Origin: Bradyrhizobium sp. Arg816
Lineage (GTDB): Bacteria; Pseudomonadota; Alphaproteobacteria; Rhizobiales; Xanthobacteraceae
Length of the DNA: 64,000 bases
NCBI RefSeq assembly: GCF_029989365.1
Contig: NZ_JAPRAQ010000032.1
Span: 1 to 64,000, forward strand
Direction: 5' to 3'
The notes beneath the pieces are model-generated. The model was not told the DNA's origin and searched no databases. It worked only from the letters and a program-made list of their open reading frames with translations. Numbering within the stretch: the stretch's first letter is position 1; every line of letters begins with the position of its first letter. Shown one piece after another: positions 8,740 to 17,527 of this stretch. The translations under genes and the position numbers were made by a program.

Positions 8740-9018
8740 ATGTTGATCAAGGGATTCGCCTTGTCGGCGGCGCTGCTTGCATTCGCGCCTGACGCGGTGG
8801 CTGGCGAGCCGCAACCGGGTGTCTTTCGCCGGGCATCCTGCACCGTGGTCCGGTATTACGTGGCGAAATATTCCGCTGCGGCCGCAGAGGCATGGGCGCG
8901 GTCCAAGGGGGCAACGGAGGCCGAAATCGAGGTCGCCCGGCGTTGCCTGACCAATGCGCCGGTCACCGCGCAAGCCAAGACCCAGCAGCCAGTGACCGCC
9001 GGCTGGGCAGGGCAATAG
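8740..9018 (+). CDS. Small secreted hypothetical protein
   Basis: The 92-residue product begins with a signal peptide (Lys then about 15 hydrophobic residues, probable cleavage after AVAG near residue 22). The mature part is about 70 residues, with two cysteines (in ASCTVV and RRCLTNA) that could form a disulfide in the periplasm, and a Pro/Gln/Thr-rich tail. No family recognised. It lies between recO and parC on the same strand. Confidence 0.65.
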   Translation: MLIKGFALSAALLAFAPDAVAGEPQPGVFRRASCTVVRYYVAKYSAAAAEAWARSKGATEAEIEVARRCLTNAPVTAQAKTQQPVTAGWAGQ

Positions 9019-9078
9019 CCGCCCACAGGGAACCAATCGATCCTTGCCCGATTCGCTTCCACGGTTTAACCGGGCGGC

Positions 9079-11337
9079 ATGGGAAAACGATTGATTCCGC
9101 CGGAGGAACCGGCCGAAATTCACGAGGTGCCGCTGCGTGAGGCGCTGGAAGAGCGCTATCTCGCCTATGCGCTCTCCACCATCATGCACCGCGCGCTGCC
9201 GGATGCGCGCGACGGCCTCAAGCCGGTGCACAGGCGCATCCTCTACGGCATGCGCCTGCTCAGGCTCGACCCCGGCACGGCCTTCAAGAAGTCCGCGAAG
9301 ATCGTCGGCGACGTGATGGGCTCGTTCCATCCGCATGGCGACCAGGCGATCTACGACGCTATGGTCCGCCTCGCGCAGGATTTCTCCTCGCGCTACCCGC
9401 TGGTCGACGGCCAGGGCAATTTCGGCAATATCGACGGCGATAACCCGGCCGCCTACCGCTACACCGAAGCGCGCATGACCGACGTCGCGCGGCTTCTGCT
9501 CGACGGCATCGACGAGGACGGTGTCGAGTTCCGCGCCAATTACGACGGCCAGTCGAAAGAGCCGGTCGTGCTGCCCGGCGGCTTCCCGAACCTGCTTGCC
9601 AACGGAGCGCAGGGCATCGCGGTCGGCATGGCGACCTCGATCCCGCCGCACAACGCGGCCGAGCTCTGCGACGCCGCGCTGCATCTGATCGAGAAGCCCG
9701 ACGCGAAGTCGAAGGCGCTGCTGAAGTGGGTGAAGGGCCCGGATTTCCCGACCGGCGGCATCTGCGTCGATTCCAAGCAGGCGATCGCTGAGGCCTATAC
9801 GACCGGTCGCGGCTCGTTCCGTGTTCGCGCGCGATGGGAGCAGGAAGAGGGTACGCGCGGTACCTGGGTCGTCGTCGTCACCGAGATTCCCTTCCTGGTG
9901 CAGAAGTCGCGCCTGATCGAGAAGGTCGCCGAGCTGCTGGACCAGAAGAAGCTGCCGCTGGTCGGCGACATCAGGGACGAGTCGGCCGAAGACGTCCGCA
10001 TCGTGATCGAGCCGAAGTCGAAGAACGTCGATCCCGCCCTGATGATGGAATCGTTGTTCCGGCTGACCGAGCTCGAAAACAAGATTCCGCTGAACCTCAA
10101 CGTGCTGATCAAGGGCCGCATCCCCAAGGTCGTGGGGCTCGCGGAGTGCTTGCGCGAATGGCTCGACCATCTGCGCGACGTCCTGATCCGCCGGACCAAC
10201 TTCCGCAAGACGCAGATCGAGCACCGGCTCGAAGTTCTGGGCGGTTTGTTGATCGCGTACTTGAACCTCGACGAGGTGATCAGGATCATCCGCACCGTGG
10301 ACGAGCCGAAGCCGGCGCTGATCAAGGCGTTCAAGCTTACCGAGGTGCAGGCCGAAGCCATCCTCAACATGCGCCTGCGCAGCTTGCGCAAGCTTGAGGA
10401 AATGGAGATCCGCACCGAGGACAAGAACCTCCGCGCCGAGCTCAAGGGCATCAACGCGGTGCTCGCCTCGGAGCCGGAGCAGTGGAAGAAGGTCGGCGAG
10501 CAGGTCGGCAAGGTCCGCGATATGTTTGGACCGAAGACGCCGCTCGGCAGGCGCCGCACCACCTTTGCGGATGCGCCCGAGCATGACCTCGCCGCGATGG
10601 AGGAAGCCCTCGTCGAGCGCGAGCCGGTGACGGTCGTGGTCTCCGACAAGGGCTGGATCCGCACCATGAAGGGCCATGTCGAGGATCTCTCGGGGCTGGC
10701 CTTCAAGCAGGACGACAAGCTCGGCTTTGCCTTCTTCGCGGAGACGACCTCGAAGCTGCTGCTGTTCGCCACCAACGGCAAATTCTACTCGCTCGATGTC
10801 GCAAAGCTTCCGGGCGGTCGCGGCCATGGCGAGCCGATCCGTCTGTTCATCGACCTCGAGCAGGAGGCCGCTCCCGTCGCGCTGTTCGTCAACAAGGGCG
10901 GGCGCAAATTCCTGGTCGCGAGCCACGAGGGCCAGGGCTTCGTCGTCAACGAGGACGATTGCGTCGGCACGACCAAGAAGGGCAAGCAGGTCCTCAACGT
11001 CGACATGCCGAACGAGGCGCGCACGGTCACCGAGGTGATCGGCGACACCGTCGCGGTCATCGGCGAGAACCGCAAGATGCTGATCTTCCCGCTCGACCAA
11101 GTGCCGGAGATGGCCCGCGGTCGCGGCGTGCGGCTGCAGAAGTACAAGGACGGCGGCCTGTCCGACGTCGCCGTGTTCGAGGCCAAGGCGGGCCTGACCT
11201 GGAAGGACTCCGCCGGCCGCGAATTCTCCGCGACCATGAAGGAGCTCGCCGAGTGGCAAGGCACCCGTGCGGATGCCGGCCGCATGCCGCCGAAGGGTTT
11301 CCCGAAGTCGAACAAGTTCGGCAAGGTGATCGGGTAA
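9079..11337 (+). CDS. parC: DNA topoisomerase IV subunit A
   Basis: ParC is the DNA-cleaving subunit of topoisomerase IV, which decatenates daughter chromosomes with ParE. The cleavage domain opens with EALEERYLAYALSTIMHRAL, and the active-site tyrosine is Tyr128 in AAYRYTEARM. The quinolone-determining region reads GSFHPHGDQAIYD, with Gln89 at the position occupied by Ser83 in E. coli GyrA; I recall Gln here as usual for alphaproteobacterial ParC, so this alone does not indicate acquired resistance. The C-terminal beta-propeller is short, consistent with ParC (752 residues) rather than GyrA. Confidence 0.93.
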   Translation: MGKRLIPPEEPAEIHEVPLREALEERYLAYALSTIMHRALPDARDGLKPVHRRILYGMRLLRLDPGTAFKKSAKIVGDVMGSFHPHGDQAIYDAMVRLAQDFSSRYPLVDGQGNFGNIDGDNPAAYRYTEARMTDVARLLLDGIDEDGVEFRANYDGQSKEPVVLPGGFPNLLANGAQGIAVGMATSIPPHNAAELCDAALHLIEKPDAKSKALLKWVKGPDFPTGGICVDSKQAIAEAYTTGRGSFRVRARWEQEEGTRGTWVVVVTEIPFLVQKSRLIEKVAELLDQKKLPLVGDIRDESAEDVRIVIEPKSKNVDPALMMESLFRLTELENKIPLNLNVLIKGRIPKVVGLAECLREWLDHLRDVLIRRTNFRKTQIEHRLEVLGGLLIAYLNLDEVIRIIRTVDEPKPALIKAFKLTEVQAEAILNMRLRSLRKLEEMEIRTEDKNLRAELKGINAVLASEPEQWKKVGEQVGKVRDMFGPKTPLGRRRTTFADAPEHDLAAMEEALVEREPVTVVVSDKGWIRTMKGHVEDLSGLAFKQDDKLGFAFFAETTSKLLLFATNGKFYSLDVAKLPGGRGHGEPIRLFIDLEQEAAPVALFVNKGGRKFLVASHEGQGFVVNEDDCVGTTKKGKQVLNVDMPNEARTVTEVIGDTVAVIGENRKMLIFPLDQVPEMARGRGVRLQKYKDGGLSDVAVFEAKAGLTWKDSAGREFSATMKELAEWQGTRADAGRMPPKGFPKSNKFGKVIG

Positions 11338-11344
11338 GCAGGCT

Positions 11345-11398
11345 CGTGTCCCGGATGCGCTGCAGCGTGAAACGCTGCTGCGCAGAGCCGGGATGCCA
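11345..11398. repeat. Partial palindromic repeat, CTCGTGTCCCGG family
   Basis: CTCGTGTCCCGGATGCGCTGC followed by CGCTGCTGCGCAGAGCCGGGATGCC resembles the left half of the element at 34090-34217. It forms a local hairpin but lacks the far right arm, so it looks like a truncated copy. It directly abuts the next repeat. Confidence 0.55.
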
Positions 11399-11408
11399 CA
11401 ACACAGGT

Positions 11409-11531
11409 GTCATGCCCCGGCTTGACCGGGGCATCCAGTACGCCGCGGCTTCTCGGTTTCATCACGCCCCTCTCCGGAATACTGGATCGCCCGCCCCTGT
11501 GCGCAATTGCGCACTAGGCGGGCGATGACAG
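11409..11531. repeat. Palindromic intergenic repeat, two-hairpin family, copy A
   Basis: The left hairpin has ATGCCCCGG...CCGGGGCAT, followed by CCAGTACGCCGCGGCTTCT. The right part has GGAATACTGGAT and GATCGCCCGCC...GGCGGGCGATGACAG. The same modules, in the reverse order, occur at 30580-30686 and 45066-45171. With the partial repeat before it, this fills most of the 314 bases between parC and the binding-protein gene. Confidence 0.85.
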
Positions 11532-11651
11532 CGAGTGTGGCGCAAACGCTTGGCAGATAGGCGTGAGCGCATAAGTGCCTGCGTCGATCGGGCACGAACA
11601 TTGCTTTTTCTTTGCCTGCAAATGAACTCTCAAGAAGAAGCAAAAGGCACA

Positions 11652-13202
11652 ATGTTCAAACTGAAGGCTTTTATTCCGGCGCTGTTCGGCCTCGCGCTGG
11701 TCGCGGCGCCCGCGCATGCGGCGGGCAATCTCGTTGCAGTGCTCGAGGCGGAGATCGTCACGCTCGATCCGCATTTTTCCACGGCCTACATTTCGCGCAC
11801 GTTTGGCTACATGGTGTTCGACACGCTCTTTGCGAAAGACTCCAAGGGCGACATCAAGCCGCAGATGGTGCAGGACTGGAAAGTCTCATCCGACGGATTG
11901 ACCTATACGTTCACGCTGCGCGACGGCCTGAAATGGCATGACGGCCAGCCGGTCACGGCGGCCGATTGCGTGGCGTCGCTGCGCCGCTGGGGCACCCGCA
12001 GCGCTCTCGGCCGTCGGATCTTCGCGATCACAGCCTCGCTCGAGCCGACGGATGCGAAAACCTTCGTGCTGACGCTGAAGGAGCCGTCCGGCCTCGTGAT
12101 CGATGCGCTCGGCAATCCCGTCAGCCCCGTCGCCTTCATGATGCCCGAGCGCATCGCGAAAACACCCGGCGACCAGCGCATCACGGAGATCATCGGCTCC
12201 GGCCCGTTCGTCTATAGCAAGGGCGATCACCGAACCGGCGATCGCATGATCCTGAAGAAATTCGCCGACTATGTGCCGCGCCCTGAGCCCGCCGATTTCC
12301 TCGCCGGCGGCAAGCGCGTCGGCATCGACACGCTCGAGATCCGCGTCATCCCGGATGGCGCGACCGCCGCGTCCGCGCTGCAGGCCGGCGAGGTCGACTT
12401 CATGCAATATGCGCCGTTCGATCTGTTGCCGCAGCTGGAAAAGAACTCCCGCGTCAAGCTGGTCAATTTCACCGGCGGCAACATGTTCGCCGGCGCCTAT
12501 CGTCTCAACGCCGCATCGAAGCCGTTTGATGATCCGGAAATTCGCCGCGTGCTGTGGAAGCTGGTCGACCAGCGCGAAGTGCTGGATGCGCTCGGGCTCG
12601 ATGCCAAATACGCCGCTCCTTGCGCGACGTTCTTCACCTGCGGCACCACCTATGAGAGCAAGGCGGGCACGGAAGCCGCCGCGAAGACGTCGATTGAAGC
12701 GGCGAAAGCTGCGCTGAAGGCGACCAAATATGCCGGCGAGCCCGTGGTCGTCATGGAAGCCAACGACCTCGAAGCCCCGCGTGTCTCGGCGCAGGTGCTG
12801 GCCGAGCGGCTGAAGCAGGCCGGGTTCAACGTCGATCTCCAGGTGATGGACTGGGCGAGCGTGCTGGCGCGCCGCGCCAAGAAAGAGGGCTGGAGCGTCT
12901 ATGGCGTTCACGCCGGCGGTTTTGACCTGGGCTCGCCGCTGACCAACGTCATGGTCGCCTTCAACTGCGCCGACTTCACCGGCTGGCAATGCGATGCGCG
13001 CATCACGCCGCTGATGGAAGCCTTCGCCAAGGCGCCCGCCGAGGAGGATCGCTAGAAGATCGCCGGCGAGATTCAGAGCGTCATGTACGATCAGGCGCCC
13101 GCGATCCCGTGGGGCCAGTTCGCGCAGCCGGCGGCCTATCGCGCCACCCTGCGTGGTCTGATACCGTCCGCCATCCCGGTGTTCTGGAACGTTGAGAAGT
13201 AA
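11652..13202 (+). pseudogene. ABC transporter substrate-binding protein (family 5), interrupted by in-frame TAG
   Basis: The product is a periplasmic solute-binding protein of the DppA/OppA/NikA type (SBP_bac_5): a signal peptide (MFKLKAFIPALFGLALV, cleavage near AHA-AG), then AEIVTLDPHFSTAYISR and LRDGLKWHDGQPVTAADC. The frame meets TAG at 13053-13055 after PAEEDR. It then continues for 48 sense codons (KIAGEIQSVMYDQAPAIPWG and on to FWNVEK) to a TAA at 13200-13202, four bases before the GMC gene. That tail is a standard family-5 C-terminus, so the TAG probably replaces a CAG (Gln). The truncated 467-residue protein would lack the last strand of lobe I. Start at ATG 11652 was chosen for the signal peptide. 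Confidence 0.85.
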
Positions 13203-13206
13203 CGCG

Positions 13207-14751
13207 ATGTACGATGTCATTGTTGTCGGCGGCGGCTCCGCCGGCGCCGCTGTTGCGGCGCGGTTGTCCGAAGATCCCGCAAGGCGCGTCCTGTTGCTCG
13301 AAGCGGGGCTGGACTGGCGCGCGGACGAGGCGCCCTGGGAGGTGATGACCCCAAATCCGATCCCGATCATCCACAAGCGTGAGTACCAGGAGAAATGGCA
13401 ATGGCCCGAACTCCTGACGCGCCGGGTGGCCGGGCAGGAGCCGCGCTTCTACTGGCGCGGCAAGGGGCTTGGCGGCTCATCGATGATGAACGGCCAGATT
13501 GCCATCCGCGGCGTCGCCGACGCGTTCGACGAATGGGCAGCCAATGGCTGCACCGGCTGGTCGGCCAAGGACGTGATGCCGCTGTTCTCGGTGATCGAAG
13601 ATGATTTGGAATTTGGTGACGCCCCGGGCCATGGAAGCGGCGGACCGCTGCCGGTCTATCGGGCTCCGCCCGAGAAGTGGGGCCCGATCGATCGCGGCCT
13701 GCGCGATGCGGCGCTGGCGAGCGGCTATCCCTGGTGCGCCGACCTCAACAGTCCCGATGGCGAGGGCGTCGCCTGCTATCCCATCAACAGCCGCGACAGC
13801 CGCCGCATCACAACCAACGAGGGCTATCTCGAGCCGGCGCGCGGCCGTGCCAATCTCGAGATTCGCGGGCATGCGCTGGTCGATCGCGTGCTGATCAGCG
13901 ACGGCCGGGCGACCGGCCTTCGGGTTCACATCGAAGGGCAGGGCACCCACGAGATCAGCGCGCGCCAGATCGTGCTCTGCGCCGGCGCCATCCACAGTCC
14001 GGCGATCCTGCTGCGTTCGGGCATCGGACCGGCGGATGAGCTGAAGGCGATGGGGATCGCGGTCGAGCGCGATCTGCCGGTCGGCCGCCACTTCTTCGAC
14101 CACCCGCTGTTTCGCGCCACGATCCAGCTCCACGAAAACCTGCGGCCGACCGATCCAGACACCCGCCACACCAATTGCTGCGTGACTTATTCGTCAGGCC
14201 TCGCCGATGGCGGCAAGCGCGACATGATCCTGATCGCCTTCAACCACCGCGGCATCGGCGTGCCCGGAGCGATCGGCGCCGGCCTGTTCAACGCCTATTC
14301 GCGCGGCACGCTCAAGCTGGCTTCGACCGATCCGGCGATCGATCCCATCGTCGAGGAGAACATGCTGGCCGATCCCCGCGACATGCTGCGGATGAAGGAT
14401 GCGGTGAAGCGACTGGCCGTGATCACCTCGCAGCCGGCGCTCTCGGGCGTTGCCGACTGGATACGGCTTGCCGACACCGATCTGACGCTTCCGCAGGCAG
14501 CTAGCCTGCCGGATCACGAGCTCGATGCGGTGCTGCGCCGTGAGACCGGAGACATCCAGCACGCAGCCGGCAGTTGCCGCATGAGCGGCGTTAACGACGC
14601 TGAGGGCGTGGTCAATCCGGACGGTACGGTGAAAGGCATTTCGGGTCTACGCGTCGCCGACGCCTCGATCATGCCGTCGGACTGTCGCGCCAACACCCAT
14701 TTCACGACGGTGGTGATCGGCGAAGCCATCGCGCGGATGATGATGCGGTAG
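13207..14751 (+). CDS. GMC-family FAD oxidoreductase (choline dehydrogenase-like)
   Basis: The 514-residue flavoprotein starts MYDVIVVGGGSAGAAVAARL, the FAD-binding Rossmann motif, and has the GMC signatures KGLGGSSMMNGQIAIRG (about residues 88-104) and CAGAIHSPAILLRSGIG (about 258-274). Near the C-terminus HAAGSCRMSG is the equivalent of the HxxGTCRMG active-site box. GMC enzymes oxidise alcohols, sugars or choline; the substrate cannot be told here. It lies four bases after the reading frame of the binding protein, suggesting one operon for uptake and oxidation of the same compound. An in-frame TTG at 13192 is a less likely start. Confidence 0.88.
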   Translation: MYDVIVVGGGSAGAAVAARLSEDPARRVLLLEAGLDWRADEAPWEVMTPNPIPIIHKREYQEKWQWPELLTRRVAGQEPRFYWRGKGLGGSSMMNGQIAIRGVADAFDEWAANGCTGWSAKDVMPLFSVIEDDLEFGDAPGHGSGGPLPVYRAPPEKWGPIDRGLRDAALASGYPWCADLNSPDGEGVACYPINSRDSRRITTNEGYLEPARGRANLEIRGHALVDRVLISDGRATGLRVHIEGQGTHEISARQIVLCAGAIHSPAILLRSGIGPADELKAMGIAVERDLPVGRHFFDHPLFRATIQLHENLRPTDPDTRHTNCCVTYSSGLADGGKRDMILIAFNHRGIGVPGAIGAGLFNAYSRGTLKLASTDPAIDPIVEENMLADPRDMLRMKDAVKRLAVITSQPALSGVADWIRLADTDLTLPQAASLPDHELDAVLRRETGDIQHAAGSCRMSGVNDAEGVVNPDGTVKGISGLRVADASIMPSDCRANTHFTTVVIGEAIARMMMR

Positions 14752-14869
14752 TTGTCGCAATACAGGTGGCATGCCCGCCTTCGTGGGCGTTGACGCTGAG
14801 AGTGGGGCTGGACGGGGCATCGCTCGGTTACACATTTCAAACAGCGGGCGAGCGTTCGCATTCTCGCGG

Positions 14870-15462
14870 CGCATTTCGCCCGAGCTTTGCTCCGTCACAT
14901 TGCCCTCATCATAACAAGGGCGCAGGGAAGGCCGGGCGCCGGCTGGCACCCGCAGGTCCGTGCACCTTAGAAATGCACACGGGGTGGACCACAGGTTTCG
15001 CCGGATCGCCCGGCCTTCCCTGCGCAATGGTTTACGGCTTACTTCGCGCTCTCCCCGGGGAGCGATGCACTATTGCCCCCGTCGGCTTGCGGATGGCTGA
15101 CGCGCGCACCCGGTTGGGCAGCACACATCACCACAAGACTTGACGCACAGACCCCGGGCGTCAGGACCACACGACTTGGCCGTCCGCGCACGTTTTCGCT
15201 GGGACTCCGAGAGGTGGCGTGTGCTCGCTCCCGAAGCCATGCGAAGATGCTGTCAGCGTCGTGTCGTATGCGCAAGAGCCATTGCTCACGGTGTCCCGCC
15301 CTGCAATGCCGATCGCGCCCGACGCTGTCGCGTCCATCGCTGCCCGGCCCGCGGTTCGTGACGATCGCGATCCGCCCCTTGTCTCGGGCCAGGATGTTTC
15401 GGACATACGACAAATCCGAATTTCGGTAAAGTGGAATATTTTAAGAGGCGGAGCTTGACACG
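14870..15462. repeat. Long structured intergenic repeat element (about 590 bases)
   Basis: This non-coding stretch contains an 18-bp perfect inverted repeat (CGCAGGGAAGGCCGGGCG at 14921-14938, complement at 15007-15024). Its loop carries a small hairpin, GTGCA (14960-14964) with TGCAC (14974-14978). Further palindromes are CTCCCCGGGGAG (15051-15062), TGACGC/GCGTCA (15141-15163) and CCGAATTTCGG (15416-15426). From memory, closely similar blocks are dispersed in Bradyrhizobium genomes, but I cannot confirm copy number here. Short ORFs in it (such as 14647-15027 minus) look spurious. The flanking 14752-14869 and 15463-15679 show no gene. Confidence 0.7.
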
Positions 15463-15679
15463 TCATGAGGTCACGCAGCGCGGCTGTGTTGCCCGACAGG
15501 CAATCGTCGACGAGGGCGTAGGTGACGAGCTTTCGGCCAGAGGCGTGTACTCATCAAAGGCAGCTTCTGGAGTTTAAGCGGAAGTCGTCCCGCTTGCTCA
15601 TCATCGACGGCTTGTGACCCGTTGCGGATCTTCGAGGGGCGGTCCAAGATGACGGACTTCACCGGCTTGAGCAGGGCGG

Positions 15680-16228
15680 ATGGCAGTCGCAATCAATATC
15701 CGAGCTGATAACGATTCCGCGGACGAGATCGAACAGTTATGGGACCAAGTTGCTGCGTTGGAGGACGGGCCGTCGATGCGCACTCTGGCGTACCGACCAC
15801 ATCTGACATTCGCGATCTATGATGCGCCCGAGATTGACGAAAAGACGGCGTGGAAAGCAATGCTGTCTGCAAGCGCAGGCGAAACACAATTGCCTGTCAC
15901 ATTCGGGCGAATTAGGTGGTTCGTAGGCTCGCCACTTGTATTGTGGGCTGAGCCCGAACCGAGCGAGACCCTCAGAAGGTGGCACGCTTCAATCAGCGCT
16001 GCCATCGACCCGACCTACTGTCGGCCACATTATCGGCCCGGTGCGTGGACGCCCCACTGCACACTTGGCACACGCATCGCCGATAAAAACAGCAAAGGCG
16101 CTATTGCCTTTGCGCAGTCGTTCGACCGGCGCATTCAAGTCAATTTCGACGTAGTGGATTGCGTCGTTTTTCCACCTGTGCGGGTCGTTGCGCAACGGGA
16201 GCTGTCGAAGGGGCGTTCCGTTGCATAG
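15680..16228 (+). CDS. 2H phosphoesterase (2'-5' RNA ligase-like)
   Basis: The 182-residue protein carries two histidine motifs 85 residues apart: HLTF at residues 41-44 and HCTL at 126-129. Paired HxTx motifs define the 2H phosphoesterase superfamily, which includes 2'-5' RNA ligases and cyclic phosphodiesterases acting on RNA ends or nucleotide cyclic phosphates. The fold and length fit, but the substrate is unknown. It has no obvious operon partner and follows the long repeat element, so it may be an accessory gene. Confidence 0.75.
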   Translation: MAVAINIRADNDSADEIEQLWDQVAALEDGPSMRTLAYRPHLTFAIYDAPEIDEKTAWKAMLSASAGETQLPVTFGRIRWFVGSPLVLWAEPEPSETLRRWHASISAAIDPTYCRPHYRPGAWTPHCTLGTRIADKNSKGAIAFAQSFDRRIQVNFDVVDCVVFPPVRVVAQRELSKGRSVA

Positions 16229-16482
16229 CGATCCGCGAAGATGCTTCCTGCCGCTTAAGGTCTGCTCAGGGGAGGCTAGCAGACCGGAATTGCTCAGGTT
16301 GAGTGCTTCGCACCCAAATCCCTAATTGACGCCAGCTTTTCTCGGCCGTTGAATGCTTCTTGGAACGCCTAATGGAGGAACGCCTGCCCGCAGATTTCTG
16401 CGGCACTGCCTCGCGAGCGGCCGATCTTCACGCTTTCGGCTTCGAAGGTCTCGGTCCGCCGATGCGCATGGAGGTCTTAGCC

Positions 16483-17442
16483 ATGAGGATTTCTTCGGCG
16501 CTTTTGGCCCTTTCGCTGACGTCGCTTGCTCCAGCGGGGGCGCTTGCACAAAGCCAAGACGGCCCGCCAGCATGGGCCTATCCGGTAAACCCGCCGAATT
16601 TCCAACGCGCCCCCGACGACGGCACGATCCGGCGAGTCCCTGACAGCGCCGCCGGTTTTACGCTCACGCAACTGCGCGATCTGTTCGCCGCTCCCGACTG
16701 GCATCCGGAAGACCATCCGGCTATGCCAGAGATCGTCGCAAGGGGGAGAAAGCCTGACGTGCTCGCGTGCGGCGTCTGCCACCGGGCAGACGGACCGGGC
16801 GGCCCTGAGAATGCCAGCCTGTTTGGCTTCCCCGCGGAATACATCATCCAGCAAACGGTGGAGTTCAAGACGGGCCTGCGTACGAATTCGGCGCCCCGCA
16901 TCGCCACCGACCTGATGATCAAGACGTCCAAGGCCATCACCGATCAGGAACTCAAGGAGGCTGCGAACTATTTTGCGTCAATCAAACCGAGATCGAAGAT
17001 TGCGGTCGTAGAGACCGACAACGTTCCGAAGACACATGTAAGGGACTTGTTCCTGGCGCCGATGGACGGCGGCGAGAAAGAGCCCATCGGCCAGCGCATC
17101 ATCGAGATTCCGGAAAACGTTGAACACTTTGTCAGCCGGGACTCGCGCGCTCGTTTCATCGCCTATGTCCCGGTTGGCAGCATTCAGAAGGGGAGGGCGT
17201 TGGCAGCGAGCAGCGACCTCCGCGTCCAGTGCGCCGCTTGTCATGGTGCCGACCTCAAAGGGACTGCCGTGGCGCCAGGGATTGCGGCCCGTTCGCCCAC
17301 GTACTTGTTCCGTCAGCTTTACGACTTCAAGTCGGGCGCGCGGAAGGGCGCCAATAGCGACCTCATGAAGCCGGCTGTTGAAAACCTCAGCATCGACGAC
17401 ATGATCGCGCTAGTCGCCCATACGGCGTCGCTCATACCTTAA
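16483..17442 (+). CDS. Periplasmic dihaem cytochrome c
   Basis: Two haem-binding motifs are present, CGVCH at residues 96-100 and CAACH at 250-254, each in a cytochrome c domain. A signal peptide (MRISSALLALSLTSLAPAGALA) sends it to the periplasm. The start at 16483 is set by a GGAGG ribosome-binding site 8 bases upstream; the frame itself opens earlier, at 16360. The protein (319 residues) resembles cytochrome c subunits of periplasmic dehydrogenases, but no dehydrogenase is adjacent on this strand. Electron partner unknown. Confidence 0.8.
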   Translation: MRISSALLALSLTSLAPAGALAQSQDGPPAWAYPVNPPNFQRAPDDGTIRRVPDSAAGFTLTQLRDLFAAPDWHPEDHPAMPEIVARGRKPDVLACGVCHRADGPGGPENASLFGFPAEYIIQQTVEFKTGLRTNSAPRIATDLMIKTSKAITDQELKEAANYFASIKPRSKIAVVETDNVPKTHVRDLFLAPMDGGEKEPIGQRIIEIPENVEHFVSRDSRARFIAYVPVGSIQKGRALAASSDLRVQCAACHGADLKGTAVAPGIAARSPTYLFRQLYDFKSGARKGANSDLMKPAVENLSIDDMIALVAHTASLIP

Positions 17443-17527
17443 CGTTTCTTGGTGCTCGCACGCCCCGAGCCCGTTGTCGTTGTTCGGCTCGGAGCGCGCT
17501 CTCTTTGAATGTCGGCTTTTGGCCGCC

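Noticed and set aside
9340..9380. Gln in the quinolone-determining region of ParC
   Set aside because: Considered as a resistance change, but Gln at this position is, to my knowledge, usual in alphaproteobacterial ParC.
8368..11259. 963-codon open frame on the minus strand
   Set aside because: Antisense to parC and recO; composition and lack of motifs indicate a shadow of the real genes.
14647..15027. Small minus-strand frame in the long repeat
   Set aside because: No ribosome-binding site, runs from the structured repeat into the GMC gene, and the sequence is better explained by the inverted repeats.
17465..17492. CCGAGCC...GGCTCGG hairpin between the cytochrome gene and chrA
   Set aside because: A 7-bp stem with a 14-base loop and no T-run on either strand is too weak to call a terminator, though its place between convergent genes is suggestive.
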